A DNA stretch of 34,528 nucleotides from CAYXDO01 sp964463485 (GCA_964463485.1 CAYXDO010000116.1:1-34528); one strand, 5' to 3'. Numbered from the stretch's first letter, positions 25,281 to 34,370 are shown. Notes: generated by a model from the sequence alone, not told the origin. Program-made: numbers and translations.

Positions 25281-25914
25281 AACGTTCGATCGTCGAGTGG
25301 TTTCCGAGCGGAGCCTCGCGTTCATTCGATCGTGTCAAAGCCGCGTCCCCACGCGGCTCGGCGGAGGAAGCGCCTTGAGCGGAGTCTACCTCCGGCACCG
25401 TCTGTCGAGGGATCTCGACCTGGTCTGCGGCTCGCTCCAGGACGTCAGGGACTTGACGCGGGCGCTGCCAGCGGTCGCACAGGAAGCGGGCGTGGACGTG
25501 GCGATCGCGCGTGACGCTGGGAGCTTCGTCCGCGCCACACTGAGCCACGGGGTCGAGTTGGACGTCGTCCTCGAGGGGTCATCGGACATCGAGCCTCCAA
25601 TTCAAGTCGAGGGCATACACGTCGTGAGTCTGGCCGACCTTCGCGCGGCCAAGCTCACTTGTTTACTCTCCCGAAGTGAGCCGAGGGACCTCGTCGACGA
25701 GTTGTTTCTCGATCGTGCCGGCTTCGCGCCGGAGAAGGACCTGGAGCTGGCGTCGAGAAAAGACGCCGGCATCGATCCCGGAATTCTCGCCTGGCTCCTC
25801 GGTCAGTTCCCGGTGGCGCCGCTTCCCACGATGCTCGTCCCCGTGAGCGTCGAGGACCTCGAAAAGTATCGAGCCGACCTTCGCGACCGATTCCGACGCC
25901 TCGCGATTCCTTGA
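25273..25914 (+). CDS. AbiEii/AbiGii-type nucleotidyltransferase (putative toxin)
   Basis: A 213-residue protein. The nucleotidyltransferase core is LGGGSALSGVYLRHRLSRDLDLV: a G-G-[GT]-A-L motif followed by S-x-D-L-D-L, whose two Asp residues bind metal. A third acidic position is in GVELDVVLEG, and VSLADLRAAKLTCLLSRSEPRDLVDELFL matches the conserved K..R..KD[LF]xD segment of AbiEii/MenT-like proteins. AbiEii-family toxins transfer nucleotides onto tRNA acceptor ends, which is known for MenT; the activity here is inferred. The ATG at 25273 overlaps the upstream stop. It stands on the forward strand just ahead of a reverse-strand kinase ending at 25926. Confidence 0.85.
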   Translation: MFETFDRRVVSERSLAFIRSCQSRVPTRLGGGSALSGVYLRHRLSRDLDLVCGSLQDVRDLTRALPAVAQEAGVDVAIARDAGSFVRATLSHGVELDVVLEGSSDIEPPIQVEGIHVVSLADLRAAKLTCLLSRSEPRDLVDELFLDRAGFAPEKDLELASRKDAGIDPGILAWLLGQFPVAPLPTMLVPVSVEDLEKYRADLRDRFRRLAIP

Positions 25915-25925
25915 CGACCTCGGCG

Positions 25926-28073
25926 TCAGGCGGGGGCGGGTTCTTTGGCGGGTGAGTCGAGCTCGGGAGGCTTCGTGTCGCTCTCGGTTGGCTTGACCTC
26001 GAGCTCGAGAGGTTTCGGCTCGACTTCTCTTTTGACCTTGGACGTACTCTGAAAGGAACCGGTGGTGCTGCCTTCGCCGACCCGCTTCATCGGCAAGCGA
26101 ATCACGAACTCGGTTCCCTCTTCCGGCTGCGATTGAACGTGAATGAACCCACCGTGGCTCGTGATGATTCGATAACAGACCGCCAGGCCCAACCCCGTTC
26201 CGCCCTTTTTCGTGGTGAAGAAGGGGATGAATACGTGATCGAGCATCTCCTTCGGGATCCCGTGGCCTCGATCCCGAACTCGGAGCTCGATCCGCTCCTT
26301 GTCGCCCACGTAACGGCTCGTCACCGTGATGGGTGTCTTGGACTCGGAGCTCGCCTCGAACGCGTTGATGAGGAGGTTAAGGAAGACTTGCTTCATCTGC
26401 TCCGGATCGACCTCGATTTCGGGGAGGGACTCTTCGAGGTCGAGCTGAATCTCGATGCTGGGCTTTTCGGTCTCGACGAGCTTCACGGTCTTCCGAAGCA
26501 CTTCGTTGAGATCGGCTTTGGCCAGCCGGGCTCGGAATGGGCGGGCGTAGTCGAGGAACTGGGAGACCACTCCGTTGAGTCGGTTCGTCTCCTCGATGAT
26601 GACGTGAAGGAGCTCGTTGTCCTCGGTCTTCAGGCTCTGCGGATCGAGACACTCGGCGGCGCCTTTGATCGCGCCGAGCGGGTTGCGGATCTCGTGGGCG
26701 AGGCCCGCGGCCATCTCGCCGATGGCCGCCAGCCGATCGCGTTCCCGAAGCCGCCCGGCGAGCTGCGAGTTTTCGAGGACGATGACGGCAGCCTCCGTAA
26801 TGCGCATGAGTTGTGCGATCTCCTCGGTCGAGAAGGGCTCGGTCACTCTGTCGTCACGCACGGCCAGAAAGCCGAGGACGCGATCGCCGGAGACGAAGGG
26901 GAGGAGCACGTCGGCGCTCACCTTTCTCAGCGTCTCGATGAGATCGCGGTTGGACTCGCCGTCGAGTGTGCTCGATCGGGAGAGTTGCTCCGCCAGCAAG
27001 GGGGCTTTGTGGCGGTGAATCGCGTGCCACAACGCGGGGAGCTCTCGCTCGTCGACTCGCCTCGAGGGTTCCGGTCCGCGCCAGGCCTCGAGGTGAAAGG
27101 AGTGTCCGAGGGGGTCGAGCAAGTACACCGCGGCATGAGTTGCTCTTCGAGAGTCATACAGCGTGTCGAGCACGAGCTTCGACATCTTTTGCGGCTCGAT
27201 GACTCGCAACATGCGGTGCCTGAGTTGCTCGAGCATGACCCTGAGGCTGTAGCGCTCGCGCGAGAACAGCTCGAGGGTCTTGGAGTCGAGGCGCTCCTTC
27301 AGCGGTTCATAGAGCAAGAGCAAGATGATCACACTCACGATGGCGTTGAACACGCGCGCGGAGGCGCTCGAGCCGAGGCCGACGATGAGGACGGAGGTGA
27401 TCGCGGCAAAGAGCAGTCCGAGGATCCCGAGCACGATCATTCTGGACACGAACTCATGCAGATCGAGGAGGCGCTCCTTGGAGATCGCTTGCGACAGGAA
27501 GAAGACATACATCGTCACGGCGAGGTGTCCGGTTGCTGCTGCGGGCTCTCCGAGGTTTGGAATCCTCCCGAGGACGGCGGCGCCCGTAGTGAGGAGCGCT
27601 CCGATGACGAGGTAGCGGAGCCGCGCGCTCTCGACGCCGCGGTCGGGGGCAGACTCGCCCAGGAGAAGGGTCGCGAGCAGGATCATCACGCTGATGTAGG
27701 CGCCCGTGACGGCCTGAACGACGGGGAGCACGCCGAGGGGCGAGGCGCCGACGACGAAGAAGACACCGGCGAGAGGGTAGGAGACAGCCATGAGTCGGCG
27801 GACGCGGACCGTGCTTCCTTGGAGCAACTCGACGAACAGGCGCAACAGGGAGGCGGGCACGAGCGCCGCGAGCGCGAGCTCCCCGCGCCCCCAGAGCTCC
27901 GAGCCGAACAGCCCTCGAAAGACAGCGGCCAGGAACCAGAGGGCGAGGTTGAGGGAGAACAGGACGAACAAGGCGTCGCTGCGGCGGCGCCGTTGCCGCA
28001 AGAGGACCGCGACCGCGACCGCGACCGTTACGAAGACGCCGACCGTGGCGCTTTGAATGCCCGCGCCGAGCAT
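25926..28073 (-). CDS. Membrane sensor histidine kinase with GAF domain (NtrB/PrsK-like)
   Basis: A 715-residue kinase. The N-terminal about 280 residues contain seven to nine hydrophobic helices. A linker (DSKTLELFSRERYSLRVMLEQL) leads into a GAF-like domain (about 310-455). HisKA has LAHEIRNPLGAIKGAAE with the phospho-acceptor His. The ATPase has QVFLNLLINAFEAS, VRDRGHGIP, FFTTKKGGTGLGLAVCYRI and complete N, G1 and G2 boxes. The last about 40 residues are a Lys/Pro/Glu-rich tail. No response regulator is adjacent, so it is an orphan kinase, and this type often pairs with NtrC-like regulators. The ATG at 28073 is the chosen start. Confidence 0.95.
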   Translation of the reverse strand: MLGAGIQSATVGVFVTVAVAVAVLLRQRRRRSDALFVLFSLNLALWFLAAVFRGLFGSELWGRGELALAALVPASLLRLFVELLQGSTVRVRRLMAVSYPLAGVFFVVGASPLGVLPVVQAVTGAYISVMILLATLLLGESAPDRGVESARLRYLVIGALLTTGAAVLGRIPNLGEPAAATGHLAVTMYVFFLSQAISKERLLDLHEFVSRMIVLGILGLLFAAITSVLIVGLGSSASARVFNAIVSVIILLLLYEPLKERLDSKTLELFSRERYSLRVMLEQLRHRMLRVIEPQKMSKLVLDTLYDSRRATHAAVYLLDPLGHSFHLEAWRGPEPSRRVDERELPALWHAIHRHKAPLLAEQLSRSSTLDGESNRDLIETLRKVSADVLLPFVSGDRVLGFLAVRDDRVTEPFSTEEIAQLMRITEAAVIVLENSQLAGRLRERDRLAAIGEMAAGLAHEIRNPLGAIKGAAECLDPQSLKTEDNELLHVIIEETNRLNGVVSQFLDYARPFRARLAKADLNEVLRKTVKLVETEKPSIEIQLDLEESLPEIEVDPEQMKQVFLNLLINAFEASSESKTPITVTSRYVGDKERIELRVRDRGHGIPKEMLDHVFIPFFTTKKGGTGLGLAVCYRIITSHGGFIHVQSQPEEGTEFVIRLPMKRVGEGSTTGSFQSTSKVKREVEPKPLELEVKPTESDTKPPELDSPAKEPAPA

Positions 28074-28396
28074 GTGGCTCGATTGTCGCCTCCCGCGCGC
28101 CCGGATGCCAGGACGGATACGAATGCGGGAGTCGTCGCGAGAAGGAGGTGGATCCCCGGCCGGCGTTAGCCGTCAGCCCTCCGCAGAACCAAGCGCTTAC
28201 GGTACCTTCTTCGAGTTGGCGAAGGGGATGATTCACTTTGATACTGTGTCACACGAAATCCCGCGCGTTTTTCGAGCACGAGCACGAAAGATTTCGAAGA
28301 CTTACGAATTTGACACGTCCCGCCATGGAAAGGGTCGCCGCCGAAGCCAAGGCCGATCTCCATGAAAGGCCGCCTTCGGCGGGTCACCTCGCAGCC
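28074..28396. other. Non-coding upstream region of the histidine kinase
   Basis: A 323-bp gap between two reverse-strand genes. The stretch about 28225-28315 is clearly AT-richer than its surroundings and holds GTGT-C-ACAC at 28246-28254. It is the likely promoter region for the kinase, but no convincing -35/-10 or -24/-12 pair was found. No terminator hairpin with a T-run and no credible gene were seen. Confidence 0.4.
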
Positions 28397-29002
28397 TCAG
28401 GAGGCCGTTCGGTCGACGTCCCAGCGCTCGCCGCCCATCCTGAAGAGCACTCCCAAGGTCAGCCCGACGAGGAATCGCTCGACGTCCTCGGAGCCCTTTG
28501 GAACGACCAACCTCGACACACCCAACTCAGCCAAGACTCCGAGCCCCCGGTCGAGCCAGGTGAGTTGGGCTCCGACACCGGCACCGAGGAACGGGCCGGC
28601 GCGCGCGTCGACGGTGGCAAATCCGCCGCGCACGGTGAGGTGCAGGAGCAACTCTCGTCCAGTCTTCGCGTCTACATGAGGGAGCCGTGCGCTCGCGGTG
28701 AGCCCGAACAGAGACTCGGCTCCGGTGGACGCGTCCTCGGCGTCTCCGGCCCGCAGCACGGTGAAGGGTGCATACGCGCCGAACGCCAGGTACCGGCTGG
28801 CCTCCACCTCGAGGATGGGTACGAGTCCGATGCGCACGGCCTCCCCCGCGTCGGGGGTCTCGAGGGAGATCGGAATGAGCTGGGCTCCAACGCCGAGCGT
28901 GAATCGCTGGGCGATGGCTTCGCGGCCGGTGAAGGCCATCGCGAGGAAGCATGACATCTTGAGGCACTCCGTGACCCACGTCCTCGGTGCTCGCATCGAC
29001 AT
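28397..29002 (-). CDS. Exported beta-barrel-like protein, unknown function
   Basis: A 201-residue protein. The N-terminus has a signal-like segment (MSCFLAMAFTGREAIA) with likely cleavage at AIA-QRF. The rest alternates polar and hydrophobic residues in short strands separated by Gly/Asp turns (TLGVGAQLIPISL, LFGLTASARL, GPFLGAGVGAQLTWL, GLTLGVLFRMG), typical of a small outer-membrane barrel. The ATG at 29002 lies 7 bp after the mutase stop. Internal ATGs at 28996 and 28957 are possible, the last giving a tighter signal peptide. It is the distal gene of the lipoprotein-mutase operon. Confidence 0.65.
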   Translation of the reverse strand: MSMRAPRTWVTECLKMSCFLAMAFTGREAIAQRFTLGVGAQLIPISLETPDAGEAVRIGLVPILEVEASRYLAFGAYAPFTVLRAGDAEDASTGAESLFGLTASARLPHVDAKTGRELLLHLTVRGGFATVDARAGPFLGAGVGAQLTWLDRGLGVLAELGVSRLVVPKGSEDVERFLVGLTLGVLFRMGGERWDVDRTAS

Positions 29003-29009
29003 GAGTGAC

Positions 29010-30752
29010 CTAGGCGAGCCCTGCGGCTCGGGAGAGATCCGCGATCAAGCGGCCGAGCTTGTCACGCGCGACCTCCTCGGCTCGCGCGCGACCCGAACTC
29101 AGCTCTTCGACGACCTCGAGGTAGAGCTTGATCTTGGGCTCGGTCCCCGAAGGACGCACCGAGGCCCGCCCTCCTCCCTCGAGCTCGAAAATCAACACGT
29201 CGGACGGCGGCAAATCGTCGGCAGACTTCACTTCGCCGTCCGTCGTCTTGGTTCGTCGCCACAAGTCCCAAGTAGAGAGCACGGCCAGGCCTGCGAGCTC
29301 GTGGGGCGGGTTCGCGCGCAGCCTCGCCATCGCCGCCTCCCGGGCCAGCTGCCCGCCTGGTCCGGACAGGACCACACTCTTCTGCTGCGAGCGATGGTAC
29401 CCATATCGTCGGCGAAGCTCGAAAAGATGGCTCAGCACCGACTGATTCTTGGCGGTCAGGTCCGAGACGAGGGCAGCGAACGCGGTCGCGGCGCTGATTC
29501 CGTCCTTGTCCCAAGTCAGCCCGCCCACCGCATAGCCAAGAGCCTCCTCGTAGCCGAACACGAAAGGTGTCCCGCTCGCTTCGAGAGCCTGCCCGCGATG
29601 GGCGATCCACTTGAAGCCCGTGAGAGTCTCCGCAGGAGTAGCGCCTCTTTCGCGGGCGATCCTCCCGAGCTGAGTGCTGGAGACGACGGTCGAGATCACC
29701 GCACCTGGACCGACGCGCTCCAACGCGTGGACGCCAAGGAGCACTCCGACTTCATCTCCGGTAAGTACGGTGAAGTCGCCCGATTCGTTGGGCACGGCGA
29801 CGCACAGTCGGTCGGCGTCCGGATCGTTGGCGATGGCGAGGTCGGCGTTCGTGTTTCTCGCGAGGTCGAGGAGGAGACTCATCGCGCCAGGCTCCTCAGG
29901 GTTTGGAAATCGCACCGTCGGAAAAGTCGGGTCGGGCTCGGACTGCTCGGTGACAGAAGCGACGTTCGCATGACCTGCGCCAGCGAGGGCGGCGCGGCAC
30001 AGGCGCTCTCCGACGCCGTGCAGCGCCGTGTAGGCGAGCCTGAGCGGCCTGGCGGCCGCGTTCGCGCGAAGCGCCGGGTGGCGGGCGAGCGCGTCCAAAT
30101 AGGCTCGCTCCACGGGGCTGGCGTCGAACACCAGCGCGGAGTCGAGGGGCGCCGTCGGGATCGCTCGGGCGGGCGGGGCCTTCGCGATGAACGCGGCGAT
30201 CGACGCGTCCTCAGGGGGCACGATCTGGGCGCCTTGTGTCCGGAAGACCTTGTAGCCGTTGTATTCGGGCGGGTTGTGGCTCGCCGTGACGGCGACGCCA
30301 GCCGCCGCGCCGAGGTGCCTGACGGCGAAGGAGACGAGCGGCGTGGGGATAGGCCCCGGATACAGATGGACCGGAATCCCAAGAGCCACAGCCACTCCCG
30401 CGGTTGCCTCCAAGAACTCGGGCGAGCGACGCCGACCGTCCCGACCTACCACGAGGCCGGTCCCGCGAGCATGCGGATCGACGTGGAGCAGGTGTTGGCA
30501 CAGGCCCCAGGTCGTTCGTTTCACGACGGCCATGCTCATCCGGCTCTCGCCCGCGCCGATCAGTCCACGGAGCCCAGCGGTTCCGAACTCGAGCGGTCCG
30601 TCGAAACGTTGGGCGAGCTCAGCGAGCTTGGCAGGGTCCGAAGATCCGGCGAGAAGTGCCTCTAGCTCGGCCCGGTCTTGGGGATCGGAGTCTTGATCGA
30701 GCCAGGCGCTGGCCCGCTCCAGGAGCTGGGCCGGATCGGCCTTCGCGCTCAA
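29010..30752 (-). CDS. Phosphohexomutase (phosphoglucomutase/phosphomannomutase)
   Basis: A 580-residue enzyme of the alpha-D-phosphohexomutase superfamily, interconverting hexose 1- and 6-phosphates. The four active-site loops are visible: the phosphoserine loop VTASHNPPEYNGYK, the metal-binding DPDADRL, the sugar-binding GYEEALGY, and the phosphate-binding RPSGTEPKIKLY. The N-terminus has FGTAGLRG. Length and sequence suit the PgcA/PGM2-like branch; substrate preference (glucose or mannose) cannot be told by eye. The TTG start at 30752 overlaps the upstream TGA (TTGA), and the conserved N-terminal helix LLERASAWLDQD begins soon after. It supplies sugar phosphates for envelope or glycogen synthesis. 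Confidence 0.95.
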   Translation of the reverse strand: MSAKADPAQLLERASAWLDQDSDPQDRAELEALLAGSSDPAKLAELAQRFDGPLEFGTAGLRGLIGAGESRMSMAVVKRTTWGLCQHLLHVDPHARGTGLVVGRDGRRRSPEFLEATAGVAVALGIPVHLYPGPIPTPLVSFAVRHLGAAAGVAVTASHNPPEYNGYKVFRTQGAQIVPPEDASIAAFIAKAPPARAIPTAPLDSALVFDASPVERAYLDALARHPALRANAAARPLRLAYTALHGVGERLCRAALAGAGHANVASVTEQSEPDPTFPTVRFPNPEEPGAMSLLLDLARNTNADLAIANDPDADRLCVAVPNESGDFTVLTGDEVGVLLGVHALERVGPGAVISTVVSSTQLGRIARERGATPAETLTGFKWIAHRGQALEASGTPFVFGYEEALGYAVGGLTWDKDGISAATAFAALVSDLTAKNQSVLSHLFELRRRYGYHRSQQKSVVLSGPGGQLAREAAMARLRANPPHELAGLAVLSTWDLWRRTKTTDGEVKSADDLPPSDVLIFELEGGGRASVRPSGTEPKIKLYLEVVEELSSGRARAEEVARDKLGRLIADLSRAAGLA

Positions 30753-31261
30753 GGATTGCAGCCCGTGACGCGCTCACCTCGGCGCTCGATCTCGAGCGCG
30801 ATCTCCCGGGCCGAGGACGCATCGACGGTGCAGGCCAGCGCGTAGGCGCGGCGAAACGCGCTCGAAGCAGCGACGTCGGCAGGGAAGGCTTTTTCGCGCA
30901 GGACGGGGACGAGCGCGGCGCGCTGTTCCTCATCGAGCTGATCGAGCAAGGCGGCGTGCTCGATGGCCTCCGCCGCCGAAGCCCAGCTCCGCGCTTGCTC
31001 CACGATCAAATCGATACGATCGGCCAAGGCGACGCGAGGATCTTCCTCGAGCTCTCCCAGGCCGCGCGTGGCCTCGGCAACCCATTCGACGCCCTCTCCA
31101 AACTCCCGAGACGGGATCGCGGGGCTCTCGAGGGCATGCTGAATCTTGGCAACGCCCGCGCTTGCTTGGGCCCGGAGGCGACGCTGCTCCGAAGAGGGAT
31201 CGGGCGGTTCGCTCGCGCAGGCGAACGCAAGCGTCGCGAGGCCGAAAAGCAAGCGCCGCAT
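30749..31261 (-). CDS. Putative helical lipoprotein, unknown function
   Basis: A 170-residue protein with a clear lipoprotein signal, MRRLLFGLATLAFAC (lipobox LAFAC, Cys15). The mature part is charged and mainly helical (SSEQRRLRAQASAG, DRIDLIVEQARSWASAAEAIEHAALLDQL) and ends in RVTGCNP. The ATG at 31261 is preceded by AAGGTGGAG. It overlaps the mutase start and is the first gene of this reverse operon. The family is not recognised. Confidence 0.75.
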   Translation of the reverse strand: MRRLLFGLATLAFACASEPPDPSSEQRRLRAQASAGVAKIQHALESPAIPSREFGEGVEWVAEATRGLGELEEDPRVALADRIDLIVEQARSWASAAEAIEHAALLDQLDEEQRAALVPVLREKAFPADVAASSAFRRAYALACTVDASSAREIALEIERRGERVTGCNP

Positions 31262-31365
31262 CCTGCTCCACCTTTAGCGGAGATCTCGCGACTCGGGAAG
31301 AAAGAACGCGGGCGCGCCACGGCGGGGTGCACGACCGACCTGAGGCGTGTCAGTTCGACCTCCGC

Positions 31366-31445
31366 ATGAACCACGGACACGAAGGACTTTTCTCCAAAAT
31401 CCTCTGTGTTCTCTGCGTTCCTGCTCTGTGTCCTCTGTGGTTTGC
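31366..31445. repeat. Dispersed ACCACAGA-type imperfect palindromic element, copy 2
   Basis: TGAACCACGGACACGAAGGA at 31367-31386 faces CCTCTGTGTTCTCTGCG and CTCTGTGTCCTCTGTGGTTT at about 31402-31442. The right arm is an iteration of (T)CCTCTGTG. The vocabulary matches copy 1 at 105-224. It lies in the 324-bp gap (31262-31585) between divergent lipoprotein genes. The remainder of the gap contains no clear gene or promoter. Confidence 0.6.
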
Positions 31446-31585
31446 CCGGCGCCGAGCGATGATCGTCGTCGTGCACCCGTCACGGCGTGTCAGAGCCCGA
31501 CGGACTTGCCCCGAAGCAGCGTCGTAGCGGACCCGAGATGTGTCGATCACTGGCGCATTTGCTGCGCGGGCACGCTCGGGTCATC

Positions 31586-32971
31586 ATGGGTCGACTGAAA
31601 CGCCACGGGCTCATCGTTTGGGCGATCTTCTGGACTGCGTGCGGTGCAGACAGCTTCGTGGCTTGGCCACGACTCCAGCCGGAGACTCATACTCTGATCG
31701 TCGGTCGCACTTGCGATCGAAAGGTGGAGCTCGAGGTCCTCGATCCCGCGGAGCTACCGAACCGAGTGGAGCGCCTCTCGGATTGTCGGACCAGAGCAGG
31801 CGTCGCGGTGCTCGAGTATGCGGCGGAGCCCAAGGACTTGTCGCTCTCGCCGGGCAAGCTGAGGTCCGGTGAGCTCTCCGAGTGCGCGACCCACTCCATC
31901 CCAACGCCCGACCGAATCTCGACGCTTTCGGGCGAGGAAGAGTCGGTCGAGTTTGCGGTCACGACCTCGCTACCGGACCCTCTCGACGAATTCAGGTATC
32001 GAATCGATTGTCCATGCGAGCCGGGTCTTCGAATTTGGCGCCAAGTCCAGATTCCGGCCCCGGCCCAAATGGTGCTAGTCATGCCGCTCGGGCCGGGAGC
32101 GCTGCTCATCGTCGCTACTCACGAGGTCGGAACCTCGTTCTTCCGTTATGACCTCGACACCCTCGAGCTTCTCCACACGTCGTCCGTGGGTCTCTCCCGG
32201 GCTTCCGCGGCAGGACCGGGCGGAGATTTCTACTTTGGCGACGCGGTGGGAAGGGTTTGGCGATACGAGCCCCCGAAAGCGCTGACACTTCACGCTCGGC
32301 TCCCCCGAGCCGCAGACGTCATTTCCCTCGCGGTCTCCGCGGACGAGGGGCCGCCAGAGATATTCGCCCTCTGCAAACCTGCGGGCCTCTTTCGGGTGCG
32401 TGGATCGGAGATCCTGGAGCTCCCATTCGAGCGGGAGGCCGAACCCTCTTCGCGGAAGAATCATGTGATTTGGCTCGCGCGAGGCTCGGTGATTGCGACT
32501 CCGCCGGAGAGTCAATCGGTCTACTTCGTGCACGAGCGTGACGTTCTTCGACGCTCCTGGGAGCTCAGCACCCAACTCATCAACGAGATCGGGCAGCCCC
32601 AAGCCATGGGGCTGGTCGCCGGGTTCGGGGTCCTGGCGGCGACGTTTCTGCAGCAGGTGGTGCGGGTCGACGAGGCTCGGGTCGGAGCGTGGGAAGAGAT
32701 TCGATCGCTGGATGGGTCGAGGATGGACCCGGTCGCCGGTTGGTTCGAGCGCTTCATCGAATATCCTCCTGGGTTCGCGCTCACCCACGACAAAAAAGGG
32801 ATCGCGCGTTTCTATCCAGACTTCGGATTTTGCGGCCAGCAGACGTTTGGCGCCTCTGACGTCAACTTCGGAAGTGTCGCCGTCATCGACCGAACCCTCG
32901 TGCTCGGGGGTCTCGTGGAGCCCGAAGACATCGACTCCCCCACGATCCTGGCGTTGTCACCGGAGGAGTGA
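31586..32971 (+). CDS. Putative lipoprotein, unknown function (paralogue of 10642-11964)
   Basis: About 461 residues from the ATG at 31586. The frame is open to 31487, but only this start places the signal MGRLKRHGLIVWAIFWTAC at the N-terminus. It shares an ordered set of segments with the lipoprotein at 10642-11964: LSLSPGKL versus LRLAPGRL, PEIFALCKPAGLFRV versus FEVFALTTAGQLLHW, and FCGQQTFGASDVNF versus LCVTHGVRENDIDTF before the C-terminal strand. It is beta-rich, possibly propeller-like, with no catalytic motif. It converges on the HtrA gene, leaving 19 bp. Confidence 0.7.
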   Translation: MGRLKRHGLIVWAIFWTACGADSFVAWPRLQPETHTLIVGRTCDRKVELEVLDPAELPNRVERLSDCRTRAGVAVLEYAAEPKDLSLSPGKLRSGELSECATHSIPTPDRISTLSGEEESVEFAVTTSLPDPLDEFRYRIDCPCEPGLRIWRQVQIPAPAQMVLVMPLGPGALLIVATHEVGTSFFRYDLDTLELLHTSSVGLSRASAAGPGGDFYFGDAVGRVWRYEPPKALTLHARLPRAADVISLAVSADEGPPEIFALCKPAGLFRVRGSEILELPFEREAEPSSRKNHVIWLARGSVIATPPESQSVYFVHERDVLRRSWELSTQLINEIGQPQAMGLVAGFGVLAATFLQQVVRVDEARVGAWEEIRSLDGSRMDPVAGWFERFIEYPPGFALTHDKKGIARFYPDFGFCGQQTFGASDVNFGSVAVIDRTLVLGGLVEPEDIDSPTILALSPEE

Positions 32972-32990
32972 GCGACCAACGGGATTCGGG

Positions 32991-34241
32991 TCAGTTGAGG
33001 CGGAGCGTGACATAATATCCGCGCCCGCCGCGGCCAATCACGACAGCGACCGCGTCCGCGTCGTGGAGCTGCGAGAGGATCTCGTCCCAGTCGCGCTGAG
33101 TGCGAATGGCTCGCCCGGCCACCGAGACGAGCCAATCTCCAGGGCGCACGCCGATCTCAGCGGCGCTGCTCTTGGAGTCCACCTTCTTCACGCGAAGGCC
33201 CTGGTTGGTCGCCTCCGTGGTGAGACCGATGCGTTTGCGACCAAGCTCGAGCGCGCGCTCCTTGGAAAGCTCGCGCGCGTCGACGTCCGCCGAAATCCGC
33301 TCGGCGCCCCGTTGAAGCAACATTCTCACGCGCTGCCCAGGCACCAAACCGCGGATCAAACGCCGGAGCTCGAACCCGTTCGTGACTTCTTGGCCCCCCA
33401 GATCGAGCACCAAGTCGCCCGCGCTGACGCCCGACCGAGCCGCCGGCCCGCCTTCTTCGACGGCCTTGATTCGGGCGCCGTTTTCGCTTTGCGAGTCGAT
33501 GGCGAGGCCGAGGTCGACGGGCCGGACCTCTCCGTAGCGAACGACCTCGCGAACGACGGCCATCGCTTTGTCGATCGGAATGGCAAATCCGATCCCTCGA
33601 AACTCACCCCCATAAATGGCCGTGTTGATCCCGATCAGCTTGCCCTCGATGCTCAAGAGCGCCCCGCCCGAGTTGCCTGGGTTGATGGCCGCGTCCGTTT
33701 GCACGAAGTCCTCATAGGCGCGGTCTTCGACACGAATCGACCGGTGAAGCGCAGAAATCACACCGCTCGTGACCGTGTTGGAGAGCCCAAACGGGTTGCC
33801 GATGGCGACTACGGTCTCACCGGGCATCAAGTCATAGGAACGCCCGATGTCCACGGCCGGAAGGTTTTGCGCGTTTTCGAGCTTGAGCACGGCGAGGTCG
33901 AAGGTCGGATCGGCGCCGACCACGGTCGCGCGAAAGGAGCGGCGGTCGGAGAGTCTCACGGTGATGACGGATGCGTGCCCCACGACGTGCTCGTTCGTGA
34001 GCACGATCCCTTTGGGATCTATGATTACGCCAGAGCCGAGCGACGTGCTCTTCTCGGGTCGGCCTTCGTAAAAGTCGCGGAAGAACTGATCGAGCAGGCT
34101 CGGTCGGCGAAACGGGTTCTGGGCTTCGATGGTCTCCGCATTGATGTTGACGACCCCAGGCCCTGCGCGATCCACCACCGAGACGACGGGGGTGTGCCGC
34201 AGATCTTGAGAGACTAGGGCGAGCGCGAGGATCAGCTGCAT
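32991..34241 (-). CDS. DegP/HtrA-type periplasmic serine protease with two PDZ domains
   Basis: A 416-residue S1C protease for envelope protein quality control. The catalytic triad is His in LTNEHVVGH, Asp in DPTFDLAVLKL and Ser in INPGNSGGALLS. PDZ1 begins near residue 225 (VDLGLAIDSQ...AARSGVSAGDLVLDLGGQ) and PDZ2 near 320 (GLRVKKVDSKSSAAEIGVRPGDWLVSVAGR). The ATG at 34241 is forced, as no in-frame start lies just upstream. The export signal MQLILALALVSQ is short and lacks a basic n-region, so secretion is less certain than usual. Confidence 0.93.
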   Translation of the reverse strand: MQLILALALVSQDLRHTPVVSVVDRAGPGVVNINAETIEAQNPFRRPSLLDQFFRDFYEGRPEKSTSLGSGVIIDPKGIVLTNEHVVGHASVITVRLSDRRSFRATVVGADPTFDLAVLKLENAQNLPAVDIGRSYDLMPGETVVAIGNPFGLSNTVTSGVISALHRSIRVEDRAYEDFVQTDAAINPGNSGGALLSIEGKLIGINTAIYGGEFRGIGFAIPIDKAMAVVREVVRYGEVRPVDLGLAIDSQSENGARIKAVEEGGPAARSGVSAGDLVLDLGGQEVTNGFELRRLIRGLVPGQRVRMLLQRGAERISADVDARELSKERALELGRKRIGLTTEATNQGLRVKKVDSKSSAAEIGVRPGDWLVSVAGRAIRTQRDWDEILSQLHDADAVAVVIGRGGRGYYVTLRLN

Positions 34242-34370
34242 GGCAAATACAGAGCAGCAGAGCGGCGGGTCGGCAACGACGATCTCACGAGCGTCACGTC
34301 AACGCGCGTGGCCCACGTTCTATTCGGGCAATGTTCGATCCGCTGAGACACTGCGCATCCGGCCCTGGGA

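Noticed and set aside
26133..28169. Long forward-strand open frame opposite the GAF histidine kinase
   Set aside because: Arg/Glu-rich antisense translation with no domain; the reverse strand encodes all kinase boxes.
28698..30665. Long forward-strand open frame opposite the barrel protein and mutase
   Set aside because: It spans two real reverse-strand genes and shows no motif.
32493..34217. Long forward-strand open frame over the htrA gene
   Set aside because: Antisense of a well-supported protease with its catalytic triad.
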